Assembly (NCBI RefSeq): GCF_014652375.1
Contig: NZ_BMYR01000008.1
Location: forward strand, 62,001-126,000
DNA length: 64,000 bases
Direction: 5' to 3'
From: Alishewanella tabrizica
Lineage (GTDB): Bacteria > Pseudomonadota > Gammaproteobacteria > Enterobacterales > Alteromonadaceae
The notes below the pieces were generated by a model. The model made no database searches, had not been told where the DNA came from, and worked only from the letters and a program-made list of their open reading frames with translations. Shown here one piece after another: positions 42,763 to 51,266 of this stretch (positions within the stretch are counted from its first letter, which is position 1; every line of letters starts with the position of its first letter). The position numbers and the translations under genes were made by a program.

Positions 42763-43068
42763 ATGGACAATATTCTTGTGCTTAGTGGCGCCGTATGTCG
42801 GCACCCTGAACGCAGTGAGAGTCCAGCGGGGATCCCGCACACTGTGTTAACCTTGGAACATCGTAGCATGCAACAAGAGGCTGGTTTAAATCGTCAGGCT
42901 TATGTGCGGATGCAAGTGGTATTAAGTGGCACAGTGTTACACCAACAAGCTCAGCATTTGACGTTGGGCAATAACGTTCGGGTTAGCGGTTTTTTAAATC
43001 GCCACCAGAGCGGCAGCGGTCAGGCAAAGCTGGTGCTGCATGCGCAACAGATTGAACAATTAAGTTAG
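42763..43068 (+). CDS. priB: PriB, primosomal replication protein N
   Basis: Small single-stranded-DNA-binding OB-fold protein that stabilises PriA-DnaT in replication restart. It has 101 aa, starting [26 protein letters not shown], close to E. coli PriB; LEHRS and VLHAQQIE are also conserved. The start is ambiguous because TTG codons at 42757 and 42760 precede ATG 42763 in frame, all with weak ribosome binding sites. It lies between rpsF and rpsR as in enterobacteria. Confidence 0.93.
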   Translation: MDNILVLSGAVCRHPERSESPAGIPHTVLTLEHRSMQQEAGLNRQAYVRMQVVLSGTVLHQQAQHLTLGNNVRVSGFLNRHQSGSGQAKLVLHAQQIEQLS

Positions 43069-43079
43069 GAGACAGACAA

Positions 43080-43307
43080 ATGTCACGTTTTTTCCGTCGC
43101 CGTAAATTCTGCCGTTTTTCTGCAGAAGGCACTGTAGAGATTGATTACAAAGATACCGCCGTTCTGAAAAACTACGTTACAGAAAGTGGCAAAATCGTAC
43201 CTAGCCGTATTACTGGCACTAGCGCTAAATATCAGCGTCAGTTAGCTCGCGCAATCAAACGTGCTCGCTACTTGGCTCTGTTACCATACAGCGACTCACA
43301 CAGCTAA
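43080..43307 (+). CDS. rpsR: Ribosomal protein S18
   Basis: Full-length 75-aa protein; [12 protein letters not shown] and [20 protein letters not shown] are universal S18 segments. It binds 16S rRNA with S6. AGGAGAC is 5-6 bases before the ATG. It is 11 bp after priB. Confidence 0.98.
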   Translation: MSRFFRRRKFCRFSAEGTVEIDYKDTAVLKNYVTESGKIVPSRITGTSAKYQRQLARAIKRARYLALLPYSDSHS

Positions 43308-43325
43308 TACAGAGGGGTATAGGCA

Positions 43326-43778
43326 ATGCAAATTATTCTGTTAGACAAAGTCGCTAACCTTGGTGGTTTAGGTGACAATGTAACTGTTAAGTCTGGCTAT
43401 GCTCGTAACTTCTTATTCCCACAAGGAAAAGCAGTTCCAGCTACCAAGGCTAACATCGAAAAATTCGAAGCTCGCCGCGCTGAATTAGAAGCCAAATTGG
43501 CTACTGACTTAGCTGCTGCCACTGAGCGTGCTGCTAAAGTTGCTGAGCTGGCTGAAGTGACCATCGCTTCTAAAGCGGGTGACGAAGGTCGTCTGTTCGG
43601 TTCTATCGGCACACGTGATATCGCTGATGCGATCACTGAAGCCGGTGTAGCAGTTTCAAAAGCTGAAGTTAAGTTACCAAACGGTACCTTACGTGAAACT
43701 GGCCAGTTCGATATCGATCTGCAGTTACACGCTGAAGTTATCGCAACCATCAAAGTGGTTGTTATTGCTGAAGCTTAA
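43326..43778 (+). CDS. rplI: Ribosomal protein L9
   Basis: A 150-aa two-domain protein: the N-terminal rRNA-binding domain ([32 protein letters not shown]) and C-terminal domain ([16 protein letters not shown]) are joined by a long alanine-rich helix. It is the last gene of the rpsF operon, followed by a hairpin. Confidence 0.98.
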   Translation: MQIILLDKVANLGGLGDNVTVKSGYARNFLFPQGKAVPATKANIEKFEARRAELEAKLATDLAAATERAAKVAELAEVTIASKAGDEGRLFGSIGTRDIADAITEAGVAVSKAEVKLPNGTLRETGQFDIDLQLHAEVIATIKVVVIAEA

Positions 43779-43784
43779 GGCATT

Positions 43785-43818
43785 AAGCACACTGCCTCAG
43801 TGCAGTGTGCTTTCCTCT
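43785..43818 (+). terminator. Terminator after rplI
   Basis: A perfect 11-bp stem AAGCACACTGC/GCAGTGTGCTT (43785-43795, 43802-43812) with a 6-base loop; the following T run is interrupted (TTTCCTCTT), so it may be leaky. Confidence 0.75.
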
Positions 43819-43961
43819 TCGTTCTATTTTTTCTGCGTTTTATTCATCGTTAATACAGCGTGACTTCCATAAGATATTTTCAGACTTTACTTGGACTTCT
43901 GCCCAGCGCAAGGTAGCATATCCACTAGTATTCGTATTTCCCTTCGGCAGTTAAATACCCT

Positions 43962-45347
43962 ATGAGTAGCATAAAAGATAAGCAGGTCGCGGCTATTAAA
44001 ATGCCCCCGCACTCCATTGAGGCAGAGCAATCTGTGCTGGGCGGCTTGATGCTGGATAATGAAGCTTGGGATCGAGTCTCCGAGAAAGTCGTCGAACAAG
44101 ACTTTTATCTACGCTCACACCGCTTTATTTTCAGCGCGATGTTGCGTTTGGCCGAGTCTAATCAGCCAATCGATCTTATTACCGTCTCCGAGTCTTTAGA
44201 AGCTAACCAGCAGTTAGATGATATCGGTGGTTTTGCTTATCTCGGGGAAATTGCCAAAAATACGCCTAGTGCGGCAAATATTTTAGCTTATGCCGAAATT
44301 GTCAGAGAGCGTGCCGTTGTTCGCGATATGATTGCCGTGGCCCATGATATTGCCGATGCTGGTTACGATACGCAAGGGCGAACCAGTGCTGAGCTATTAG
44401 ACTTTGCTGAAACTAAAGTATTTAAAATTGCCGAGCAGCGCGCCAATGCGAACGAAGGCCCAGAGCCGATTAATAATATTCTGGCCAAGACCATTGATAA
44501 AATTGATGCACTGTACCGTTCACCACAAAATGGTATTACGGGTTTATCTACCGGTTATGTAGATCTGGATAAGATGACTAACGGTTTACAACCTTCAGAT
44601 TTAATTATCGTTGCGGCACGTCCTTCGATGGGTAAGACCACCTTCGCCATGAATTTGGCCGAGCATGCCGCTATTACCAGCGATAAGCCCGTGTTAATTT
44701 TCAGTTTAGAGATGCCTTCAGACCAAATTATGATGCGGATGCTGGCTTCGTTAGGCCGCATTAATCAAACCAAGGTGCGAACTGGGCAGTTAGAAGACGA
44801 AGACTGGGCACGTTTATCCTCGGCAATTGAGCTGCTGAACACCAAAGGCAAGATGTATATTGATGATGCGTCAGGCTTAACGCCCACCGAGGTGCGTTCT
44901 CGGGCGCGCCGAGTGGCGCGCGAGCACGGTGGATTAAGTATGATCATGGTCGATTATTTACAGCTAATGACGGTGCCGGGCTTAAGTGAAAACCGGACCT
45001 TGGAGATTGCGGAAATATCGCGATCACTAAAAGCGTTAGCTAAAGAACTTAAGGTACCTGTGGTGGCGTTGTCACAGCTTAATCGCTCATTAGAGCAACG
45101 TGCTGATAAACGGCCCGTTAACTCAGATTTACGTGAATCAGGCTCTATTGAGCAAGATGCTGATTTAATTATGTTTATCTATCGTGATGAGGTTTATCAC
45201 GAAGATAGCCAAGATAAAGGCTTAGCTGAAATCATTATTGGTAAACAGCGGAATGGGCCTATCGGCAAAATTCGCTTAACCTTTCATGGGCATTTTTCGC
45301 GGTTTGATAATTACGCTGGCAGCGCGCGATTTGAGGACGAGTATTAA
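43962..45347 (+). CDS. dnaB: DnaB, replicative DNA helicase
   Basis: Hexameric 5'-3' helicase at the replication fork. The 461-aa protein has an N-terminal primase-interaction domain (PPHSIEAEQSVLGGLML), a linker, and a RecA-like domain with the Walker A ARPSMGKTTFAM and SLEMPSDQIMMRMLAS. No intein is present. Its stop overlaps the alr start (TAATG), so the two are translationally coupled. Confidence 0.98.
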   Translation: MSSIKDKQVAAIKMPPHSIEAEQSVLGGLMLDNEAWDRVSEKVVEQDFYLRSHRFIFSAMLRLAESNQPIDLITVSESLEANQQLDDIGGFAYLGEIAKNTPSAANILAYAEIVRERAVVRDMIAVAHDIADAGYDTQGRTSAELLDFAETKVFKIAEQRANANEGPEPINNILAKTIDKIDALYRSPQNGITGLSTGYVDLDKMTNGLQPSDLIIVAARPSMGKTTFAMNLAEHAAITSDKPVLIFSLEMPSDQIMMRMLASLGRINQTKVRTGQLEDEDWARLSSAIELLNTKGKMYIDDASGLTPTEVRSRARRVAREHGGLSMIMVDYLQLMTVPGLSENRTLEIAEISRSLKALAKELKVPVVALSQLNRSLEQRADKRPVNSDLRESGSIEQDADLIMFIYRDEVYHEDSQDKGLAEIIIGKQRNGPIGKIRLTFHGHFSRFDNYAGSARFEDEY

Positions 45348-46426
45348 TGAGTCGACGGCCTGTTGCGCAGATAAATTTAGCTGCACTGCAGCATAATCTT
45401 GCCCGTGTGCGCGCCTTAGCGCCTTCCAGCCAAGTATTAGCCGTGCTAAAAGCGAATGCCTATGGTCATGGACTTGTTCGAGTTGCCCAAGCACTCACTG
45501 ACGCCGATGCGTTTGCGGTTGCACGGATAGACGAGGCGTTAGCGTTACGTACGGCAGGCATTGTAAAGCCGATAGTATTGTTAGAAGGATTTTACGAGGC
45601 TGCCGAGCTGCCTATCTTGCTCGCCAATAATTTACAAACAGTAGTGCATAATGAGTTACAACTCAGTGCTTTAGAACAAACCTCCTTGGATGGACAGCTA
45701 AAGGTTTGGTTGAAAATTGATACCGGCATGCATCGGCTAGGCATTGAGCCGGCGCAGTTTGAACTATTCTATCGACGACTATGGCAATGCTCAGCCGTGC
45801 TGCCAGGCATTCGCTTGATGAGCCATTTTTGCTGTGCGGATGAACGTGGATCAGAGCGCACCTCTCAGCAACTGGCTATCTTTAGTGAGCTCATTCGGGA
45901 TAAAGCCGACCAATGTAGTTTAGCGAACTCGGCTGCCATACTCGCCTGGCCGCAAAGCCATGGTGAGTGGGTAAGACCAGGGTTAATGTTGCACGGTATT
46001 TCACCTTTTGCTGAGCAGACTGGCCAGCAGCATCAGTTACTGCCTGTGATGCGTTTAAGCAGTAGGCTTATTGCAGTGCGCCAAGTTCAGCAAGGGGAAA
46101 CAGTGGGTTATGGTGGTCAGTGGCAGGCAAAAATACCCACAACGTTAGGGGTTATTGCAGTTGGTTATGGCGATGGTTATCCGCGGCATGCCTGCAATGG
46201 TACGCCTGTTTGGATTAATGGCCGCGAAGTGCCTCTAGCTGGTCGCGTTTCCATGGATATGATAACGGTCGATTTAGGACCAAATGCGCACGATAAATTG
46301 GGTGATGAAGCGGTGTTGTGGGGGCCTGAGTTAGCGATAGAGCGAATTGCGTTATCCGCTGGGACAATACCCTACGAATTATTATGTAATATAACGCCTC
46401 GAGTAGATTACCAATATTTAAGCTAG
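45347..46426 (+). CDS. alr: Alanine racemase
   Basis: PLP enzyme that makes D-alanine for peptidoglycan. The 359-aa protein has the PLP lysine Lys35 in LAVLKANAYGHG, the second catalytic residue Tyr in VGYGGQW, and GRVSMDMITVDLG near the C-terminus. It overlaps dnaB by one base, the dnaB-alr order of E. coli. It converges on cheX with no clear terminator in the 42-bp gap. Confidence 0.97.
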   Translation: MSRRPVAQINLAALQHNLARVRALAPSSQVLAVLKANAYGHGLVRVAQALTDADAFAVARIDEALALRTAGIVKPIVLLEGFYEAAELPILLANNLQTVVHNELQLSALEQTSLDGQLKVWLKIDTGMHRLGIEPAQFELFYRRLWQCSAVLPGIRLMSHFCCADERGSERTSQQLAIFSELIRDKADQCSLANSAAILAWPQSHGEWVRPGLMLHGISPFAEQTGQQHQLLPVMRLSSRLIAVRQVQQGETVGYGGQWQAKIPTTLGVIAVGYGDGYPRHACNGTPVWINGREVPLAGRVSMDMITVDLGPNAHDKLGDEAVLWGPELAIERIALSAGTIPYELLCNITPRVDYQYLS

Positions 46427-46468
46427 CGGCATTGCTCTATGTTAACGCGTTACTATTTCTATTCGCGG

Positions 46469-46933
46469 TTATTTGTCAAAACTCACTTCGATATGGACTT
46501 TACCGAAATCGGAGTTAAATGGCATTAAAATGGTCGGGCCTTCACATTTATGCGTAATAGTATGGTTTTTCCCCGACACAATAATGGGGGTGGCCATCGT
46601 AAAATCATACCCTTTTTCGCCTAAAATGCGTTTCGCCCCACCTGTTACCATATTGGTAATTTCACCGACCATGTCTGTTACATCTGCATTAATGTTTGTG
46701 GGGCGTTCGCCCAGCATTCTAAACATAATCTCTAAGGCTAATGACTCGTCAAAGCTAACAGAAAATGAGCCTTTCATTGTCGGGCCTACCATGCCAATCA
46801 AGCCCGAGACATCACCATGTGCCACTTCTTCTTTTTTTATACGAGGTTGACCTGGCACAATTTTAGTATTGGCCATAGTGGATAACACGTTAACTAATGA
46901 AGATAAAAAAGGGTTTATGTATTCAACATTCAT
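46469..46933 (-). CDS. cheX: CheX-family CheY-P phosphatase
   Basis: A 154-aa protein with the CheC/CheX/FliY phosphatase motif ExxN in GEITNMVTGGAK (Glu91, Asn94), which positions water to remove phosphate from CheY-P. The rest matches single-domain CheX (SFDESLALEIMFRMLGE; final IEVSFDK). It is far from any chemotaxis cluster here, so its partner receiver is unknown. It follows zur on the minus strand after 102 bp. Confidence 0.85.
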   Translation of the reverse strand: MNVEYINPFLSSLVNVLSTMANTKIVPGQPRIKKEEVAHGDVSGLIGMVGPTMKGSFSVSFDESLALEIMFRMLGERPTNINADVTDMVGEITNMVTGGAKRILGEKGYDFTMATPIIVSGKNHTITHKCEGPTILMPFNSDFGKVHIEVSFDK

Positions 46934-47035
46934 TTAAAATGCCTATCCGTAGTAATTTACGTTATTCTCGGGACAATCTTCGTTAAGCCTAGAAGTTTTT
47001 TCATTACAACACAAGAGATGTAAGCATTTACTTAA

Positions 47036-47473
47036 TTAATTATTATGACAATTATTACATTTGCCACGTGCTTCGATAGTTTGATGATGCACATGAAAAC
47101 CTAATGCTGCTGCTTGCCGACTAAACTCAGTATGTAAAGCGCTTGAGTGCAGTTCAGTGACATTGCCGCAATCTTCGCAAATTAATAATTGTGCTGGGTG
47201 ATGTTTTTCAAAATGATGGCACAGCATAAATGCATTGTTAGATTCAATCTTGTGAATAAAACCCTGTTCTGTTAAAAATTCTAAGGCACGATAAATTGTG
47301 GCAGGTTTAGCGGCAGGTTCTGTTTGTTTTAATTGTTCAAGTAAGTCATACGCCCCTTGACCGCCTTGGTTCTCAGCCATGAGCCGAAAGACTTTTTCAC
47401 GGATAGCGGTAAAACGCGCTCCATTTTGTTCGCAAATTGTTCTGGCTCGTGCCACTAAACTTTCTGTTGACAT
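47036..47473 (-). CDS. zur: Zur, zinc uptake repressor
   Basis: Fur-family zinc-sensing repressor. The 145-aa protein has an N-terminal winged helix with KPATIYRALEFLTEQGF (DNA recognition), a regulatory zinc site around CHHFEKHH (Cys85 onward) and the structural zinc cysteines CEDC (99, 102) and CNNC (139, 142). It resembles E. coli Zur (AKPPTVYRALDFLLEQGF) more than Fur. It is divergent from DUF2798-dusA. Zur usually represses znuABC, which is not in the window; a possible target here is the gene at 19679. Confidence 0.9.
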   Translation of the reverse strand: MSTESLVARARTICEQNGARFTAIREKVFRLMAENQGGQGAYDLLEQLKQTEPAAKPATIYRALEFLTEQGFIHKIESNNAFMLCHHFEKHHPAQLLICEDCGNVTELHSSALHTEFSRQAAALGFHVHHQTIEARGKCNNCHNN

Positions 47474-47674
47474 CGCTTCTCTCCCGTAACCTCTGTGAGC
47501 AGTGTATCATATTGCCTGCTGTTCGCCATGTTTGCGCGCATTTTACAACAGGCTTAAAGGCAATAAATGACCTCATCCTGGTAACCTGCGCTGATTTTTT
47601 GCACCTACTGCGGTATAATCGGCTTTAGAACTGGTATTGGCACCGTTGTGTTGGTTTTTAAGCTCAGGTATGTC

Positions 47675-47905
47675 ATGTTAAAATTTCCGGCAAAAGCCGC
47701 AGGGTTCATTATGCCGTTACTGTTGTCTATATTGATGACCTTTATCGTGTCTTTTGTTAGTACGTTAAAAGGCGTTGGCTGGGCTGCTTTTACGGTCACA
47801 GGTTGGCTGGGTGCGTGGGGATTATCTTGGTTGATAGCATTTCCCTCCTTGTTATTGGTGTTACCGGTTGTAAAAAAATTAACGGCTTTTTTAGTACGCC
47901 CCTAA
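47675..47905 (+). CDS. DUF2798 small membrane protein
   Basis: A 76-aa protein, mostly two hydrophobic helices (about 11-30 and 44-66), with the FPAKAAGFIMPLLLS and WLIAFPSLLLVLPVVKKL segments characteristic of DUF2798. Function unknown. ATG 47675 follows AGG by 6 bases; an in-frame TTG at 47648 is less likely. A TATAAT at 47614-47619 may be its -10. It is 27 bp before dusA, probably in one transcript. Confidence 0.78.
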   Translation: MLKFPAKAAGFIMPLLLSILMTFIVSFVSTLKGVGWAAFTVTGWLGAWGLSWLIAFPSLLLVLPVVKKLTAFLVRP

Positions 47906-47932
47906 ATTTCCCTCAGTTAAAAAGAGCATTTT

Positions 47933-48925
47933 TTGAAAAAGACTTTACTTCCACAGCGTTTCTCTGTGGCTCCGATGCTGGATTGGACCGATAAACATTG
48001 TCGCTATTTTCATCGATTGATGACAAAGCACAGTGTGTTGTATACCGAGATGGTTACTACTGGTGCCATTATTCATGGTAAAGGTGATTATCTGGCATTT
48101 AATATGGAAGAACATCCGTTGGTGTTGCAACTTGGCGGTTCTAATCCGGCCGAGTTGGCGCAGTGTGCCAAGTTGGCAGAGCAGCGCGGATATGATGCCA
48201 TCAATATTAATGTCGGTTGTCCTTCTGATCGGGTGCAAAATGGTATGTTTGGCGCTTGCTTAATGGCGAACCCTGTTTTGGTAGGTGATTGCGTTAAGGC
48301 GATGCAAGATGCTGTGGCGATTCCTATTTCTGTCAAAACCCGAATTGGTATTGATGAGTCAGATGAATATCAGTTTCTGCAAGACTTTGTCGAGATAGTA
48401 TCTGCTGCTGGCTGTGAGCAATTTGTTGTCCATGCACGCAAGGCATGGCTGAAAGGCTTAAGTCCGAAAGAGAATCGCGAAATTCCTCCGCTAAATTACA
48501 GCCGAGTACAGCAGTTAAAACAAGATTTTCCGATGCTGGACATCAGTATTAATGGGGGTATTAAAACGCTACAGCAAGCCGCTGAACAATTAACTGTTCT
48601 TGACGGTGTAATGATGGGGCGTGAGGCTTATACAAATCCCTTCATATTGAGCCAAGTTGATGCACAGCTTTATGGAGCGGCAGAGTCCACGTTATCAGAG
48701 CATGATGTGGTACGATTAATGTTGCCTTATATTGAGCAACAAATGCAGCAAGGCGCGCGGTTTTGGCACATTGTTCGGCATATGTTGGGACTCTTTCAGG
48801 GGCGACCTGGCGCCCGTTTGTGGCGCCGCTTATTAAGCGAGCAGGGACACCATGCCGATGCAACCCCCGCCTTACTCGTGCAAGCCTTAGGTTTGGTACC
48901 AGAATCGTTTAATGAGCATGGATAA
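47933..48925 (+). CDS. dusA: DusA, tRNA-dihydrouridine(20/20a) synthase
   Basis: FMN-dependent tRNA modification enzyme acting on U20/U20a. The 330-aa protein closely tracks E. coli Dus[39 protein letters not shown], catalytic Cys in [12 protein letters not shown] and [17 protein letters not shown]. It starts with TTG 47933. No integrated element is present at the dusA 5' end, a site used by some integrases. Its neighbourhood with zur is shared with enterobacteria. Confidence 0.96.
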   Translation: MKKTLLPQRFSVAPMLDWTDKHCRYFHRLMTKHSVLYTEMVTTGAIIHGKGDYLAFNMEEHPLVLQLGGSNPAELAQCAKLAEQRGYDAININVGCPSDRVQNGMFGACLMANPVLVGDCVKAMQDAVAIPISVKTRIGIDESDEYQFLQDFVEIVSAAGCEQFVVHARKAWLKGLSPKENREIPPLNYSRVQQLKQDFPMLDISINGGIKTLQQAAEQLTVLDGVMMGREAYTNPFILSQVDAQLYGAAESTLSEHDVVRLMLPYIEQQMQQGARFWHIVRHMLGLFQGRPGARLWRRLLSEQGHHADATPALLVQALGLVPESFNEHG

Positions 48926-48951
48926 AGCAGGGTAGTAGCATGTTTTTTTGT

Positions 48952-48985
48952 AAAAAGTGGTGAATTTCACCACTTTTTAGTTTTT
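48952..48985 (+). terminator. Terminator after dusA
   Basis: An 11-bp stem AAAAAGTGGTG/CACCACTTTTT (48952-48962, 48968-48978) with an AATTT loop, then AGTTTTT. Confidence 0.85.
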
Positions 48986-49088
48986 AGCTTAGTGTTGCAC
49001 GTTTTATCAATTCTGCTGATTTCTTTTTTATTAATAAAATCAATTGCATGGATATTTTTATCCGCTGGCATAACCCTTGAAAGCGCTT

Positions 49089-49310
49089 ATGGTACGTAAC
49101 ACGTCTCTAAACGATATAAGCGAGCATAGGATGATGCTAGGACTACTTGATACCACCTTAATACTGATTTACCTCCTGCCTGTGTTGGGATTGTTTTTAG
49201 GGATGATCCCCGCGTTCTTGGTTTGGCACTTCAGTAAACCGCGGCGTTATAAAGCCCCCCCTCATTCTGTTAGCTCAGCAGTTAACAGTGAATTTACGCT
49301 GTCGCTGTAA
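49089..49310 (+). CDS. Small hypothetical membrane protein
   Basis: A 73-aa reading frame with one long or two short hydrophobic helices (about residues 17-48) followed by a basic HFSKPRRYK stretch, which suggests an inner-membrane peptide with a cytoplasmic C-terminus. No family recognised and no good ribosome binding site; ATG 49089 or TTG 49077 could start it. It sits between the dusA terminator and the DUF2333 gene. It may be a real small protein or a chance frame. Confidence 0.4.
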   Translation: MVRNTSLNDISEHRMMLGLLDTTLILIYLLPVLGLFLGMIPAFLVWHFSKPRRYKAPPHSVSSAVNSEFTLSL

Positions 49311-49362
49311 CTGTTCTGGTGTAAGATAATCAACAAGCGTTAGCTGTTTTGGGAGTTTGTTC

Positions 49363-50343
49363 ATGAATAATCGTTCTGCTATTGGCGCAGTCTCTGTGGC
49401 CATATTGCTTTTTGTACTGTGGTTGCTGAGTTGGTGGGTGAGTCGTGAGCCTGCCTTATTGATCGAAGAAATACAGCAAAGTACGCGTCAACAAGAAGGT
49501 AATAAGGTAGTCGGTTACACCACCACAACCGCGCTGATCCGAGTTACCGAGACCTTGTTAAATAAATCCGGTGGCTATATGTCTAATGATGTTCTGCCAC
49601 CTTTTAGCGTGTTAGACAATATGCCCGCTTGGGAATTTGGCGTCTTGGAGATGTCACGCGATTTAGTCTTGGCTTTTCGTAAGGATTTCAGTCGTTCGCA
49701 ATCGCAATCCGCCGAAAACGTCTTTTTGAAAATTGCGCAACCACAGTTGAATATTGATCATCGTAGTTGGGTTTTACCCAGTGCTGAATCAGAATACCGC
49801 AAAGCGATTGGTCAACTTTACCTTTATCGAAGTGCATTAGTGGATCCTAAAAAAACTGATAGCCAGTTTTATGCGCGGGCTGATAACTTACGTGATTGGC
49901 TAAAAAATGTTGAGAAGCGTTTAGGCAGTTACTCGCAGCGACTCAGTGCCAGTGTTGGGCAAGAGCGTTTTAACACAGATTTAGCCGGTGATGCAACGGC
50001 GCGCCAATCTACATTTTCGCCAGACAAACGGGTAGTGAAAACCAGTTGGTGGAAACTCGATGACGAATTTTATGAAGCAAGAGGCGCAACCTGGGCGTTG
50101 TTACATTATTTGAAAGCCATAGAAGTAGACTTCGCTGATGTGTTGGCACGGCGCAATGCCATGGTCAGCTTACAACAAATTATCCGGGAATTAGAAGCCA
50201 CACAACAACCGATATGGAGTCCGATGGTATTGAATGGTAGTGGTTTTGGCGTACTGGCAAACCACAGTTTAGTGATGGCAAATTATATTTCACGCGCAAA
50301 TGCAGCGCTTATTGATTTATCAGAGTTATTAACCCAAGGGTAA
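49363..50343 (+). CDS. DUF2333 family membrane-anchored protein
   Basis: A 326-aa protein with an N-terminal membrane anchor (about 7-27, containing VLWLLSWWVS) and a long soluble periplasmic part. The segments GGYMSNDVLPPFSVLDNMP and WEFGVLEMSRDLVLAFRKD are characteristic of DUF2333, a gammaproteobacterial family without assigned function. ATG 49363 follows GGGAG by 7 bases. It is 49 bp before the TIGR04219 barrel gene, so the two may be cotranscribed. Confidence 0.82.
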   Translation: MNNRSAIGAVSVAILLFVLWLLSWWVSREPALLIEEIQQSTRQQEGNKVVGYTTTTALIRVTETLLNKSGGYMSNDVLPPFSVLDNMPAWEFGVLEMSRDLVLAFRKDFSRSQSQSAENVFLKIAQPQLNIDHRSWVLPSAESEYRKAIGQLYLYRSALVDPKKTDSQFYARADNLRDWLKNVEKRLGSYSQRLSASVGQERFNTDLAGDATARQSTFSPDKRVVKTSWWKLDDEFYEARGATWALLHYLKAIEVDFADVLARRNAMVSLQQIIRELEATQQPIWSPMVLNGSGFGVLANHSLVMANYISRANAALIDLSELLTQG

Positions 50344-50392
50344 TAACTCGACACAATGTTAAATGCTTACATAGATCTTAGAGGAATTTTCG

Positions 50393-51172
50393 ATGTTACA
50401 GCAACGGAACGGCAAACGCCCTAGTCTTGCAATAAGCAGGGCGGTCATCATGAGTGTAGTGATCTGCAGTGCGAGTGCGCATGCCGACAGTGTGATTGGG
50501 CTTTATGCTGGTGCAGACGCCTGGCGCGCTTCAACCACAGGTGGTTTTGCCAATACCACGCGTTTATCTACGTTTGAGTTTGCCGATACAACCCAGCCAG
50601 GGTATTTCATTGCATTAGAGCATTTTATTCCTTTGCTACCTAATATCCGTTTGCAGCATATGTCGTTGGCAACAGAAGGGCAAACCCGCTTAAATGAGTC
50701 ATTCGTGTTTGCTGATACCCCCTTTGCCGCAGGATCCCGGTTGCAAGCATCCTTTGACGTTACCAGCACAGATTATATTCTGTATTACGAGATTTTTGAT
50801 AATCCACTTTTTTCATTTGATGCGGGGGTAAGTGCGAAACAATTAAAAGGCGATATTAGTGCGTCATCAGGCAGTTTACGGGGGGCGCAAACCCTTAACG
50901 AATGGATCCCGATGTTGTATGTTGATAGCAAGATTGCCTTATTTACTACGGGCTTCGATCTTTTTGCAACGGGCAGTGCCACCCGCTATGACGGCAGTCA
51001 TCTTTATGATGTGCAAGCTGGCTTCGCTTATAGGCTGATGGATAACGCCTTAGTGGACATGCGCGTGAAGCTGGGGTATCGCAGTCTTGATATTCAGTTA
51101 GATGATGTGAGTTCACTGTATGCTGATTTGCAATTCAAAGGGGTGTTTGCTGGTGTTGATATTCATTTTTAG
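50393..51172 (+). CDS. TIGR04219-type outer-membrane beta-barrel protein
   Basis: A 259-aa protein with a signal peptide cut near SAHA-DS (residue 31). Repeated amphipathic strands follow, the last ending GVFAGVDIHF with terminal Phe. The opening VIGLYAGADAW and the GYFIALEHFIPLLPNIRL segment match the TIGR04219 outer-membrane family found in Shewanella and relatives. Function unknown. AGAGGAA precedes the ATG by about 7 bases. Confidence 0.83.
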   Translation: MLQQRNGKRPSLAISRAVIMSVVICSASAHADSVIGLYAGADAWRASTTGGFANTTRLSTFEFADTTQPGYFIALEHFIPLLPNIRLQHMSLATEGQTRLNESFVFADTPFAAGSRLQASFDVTSTDYILYYEIFDNPLFSFDAGVSAKQLKGDISASSGSLRGAQTLNEWIPMLYVDSKIALFTTGFDLFATGSATRYDGSHLYDVQAGFAYRLMDNALVDMRVKLGYRSLDIQLDDVSSLYADLQFKGVFAGVDIHF

Positions 51173-51266
51173 TTGAAAAATCGTTAACAGTATGGCGTTA
51201 TACTTGAGACTGTGAGTATAACATCATATAGTGAATTACATTTTTTTGCTGTTATAGAGTGTTATT

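Noticed and set aside
47906-47960. Possible integration site at the dusA 5' end
   Set aside because: dusA is a known integration target, but the gene is intact and no integrase, direct repeat or foreign DNA is next to it.
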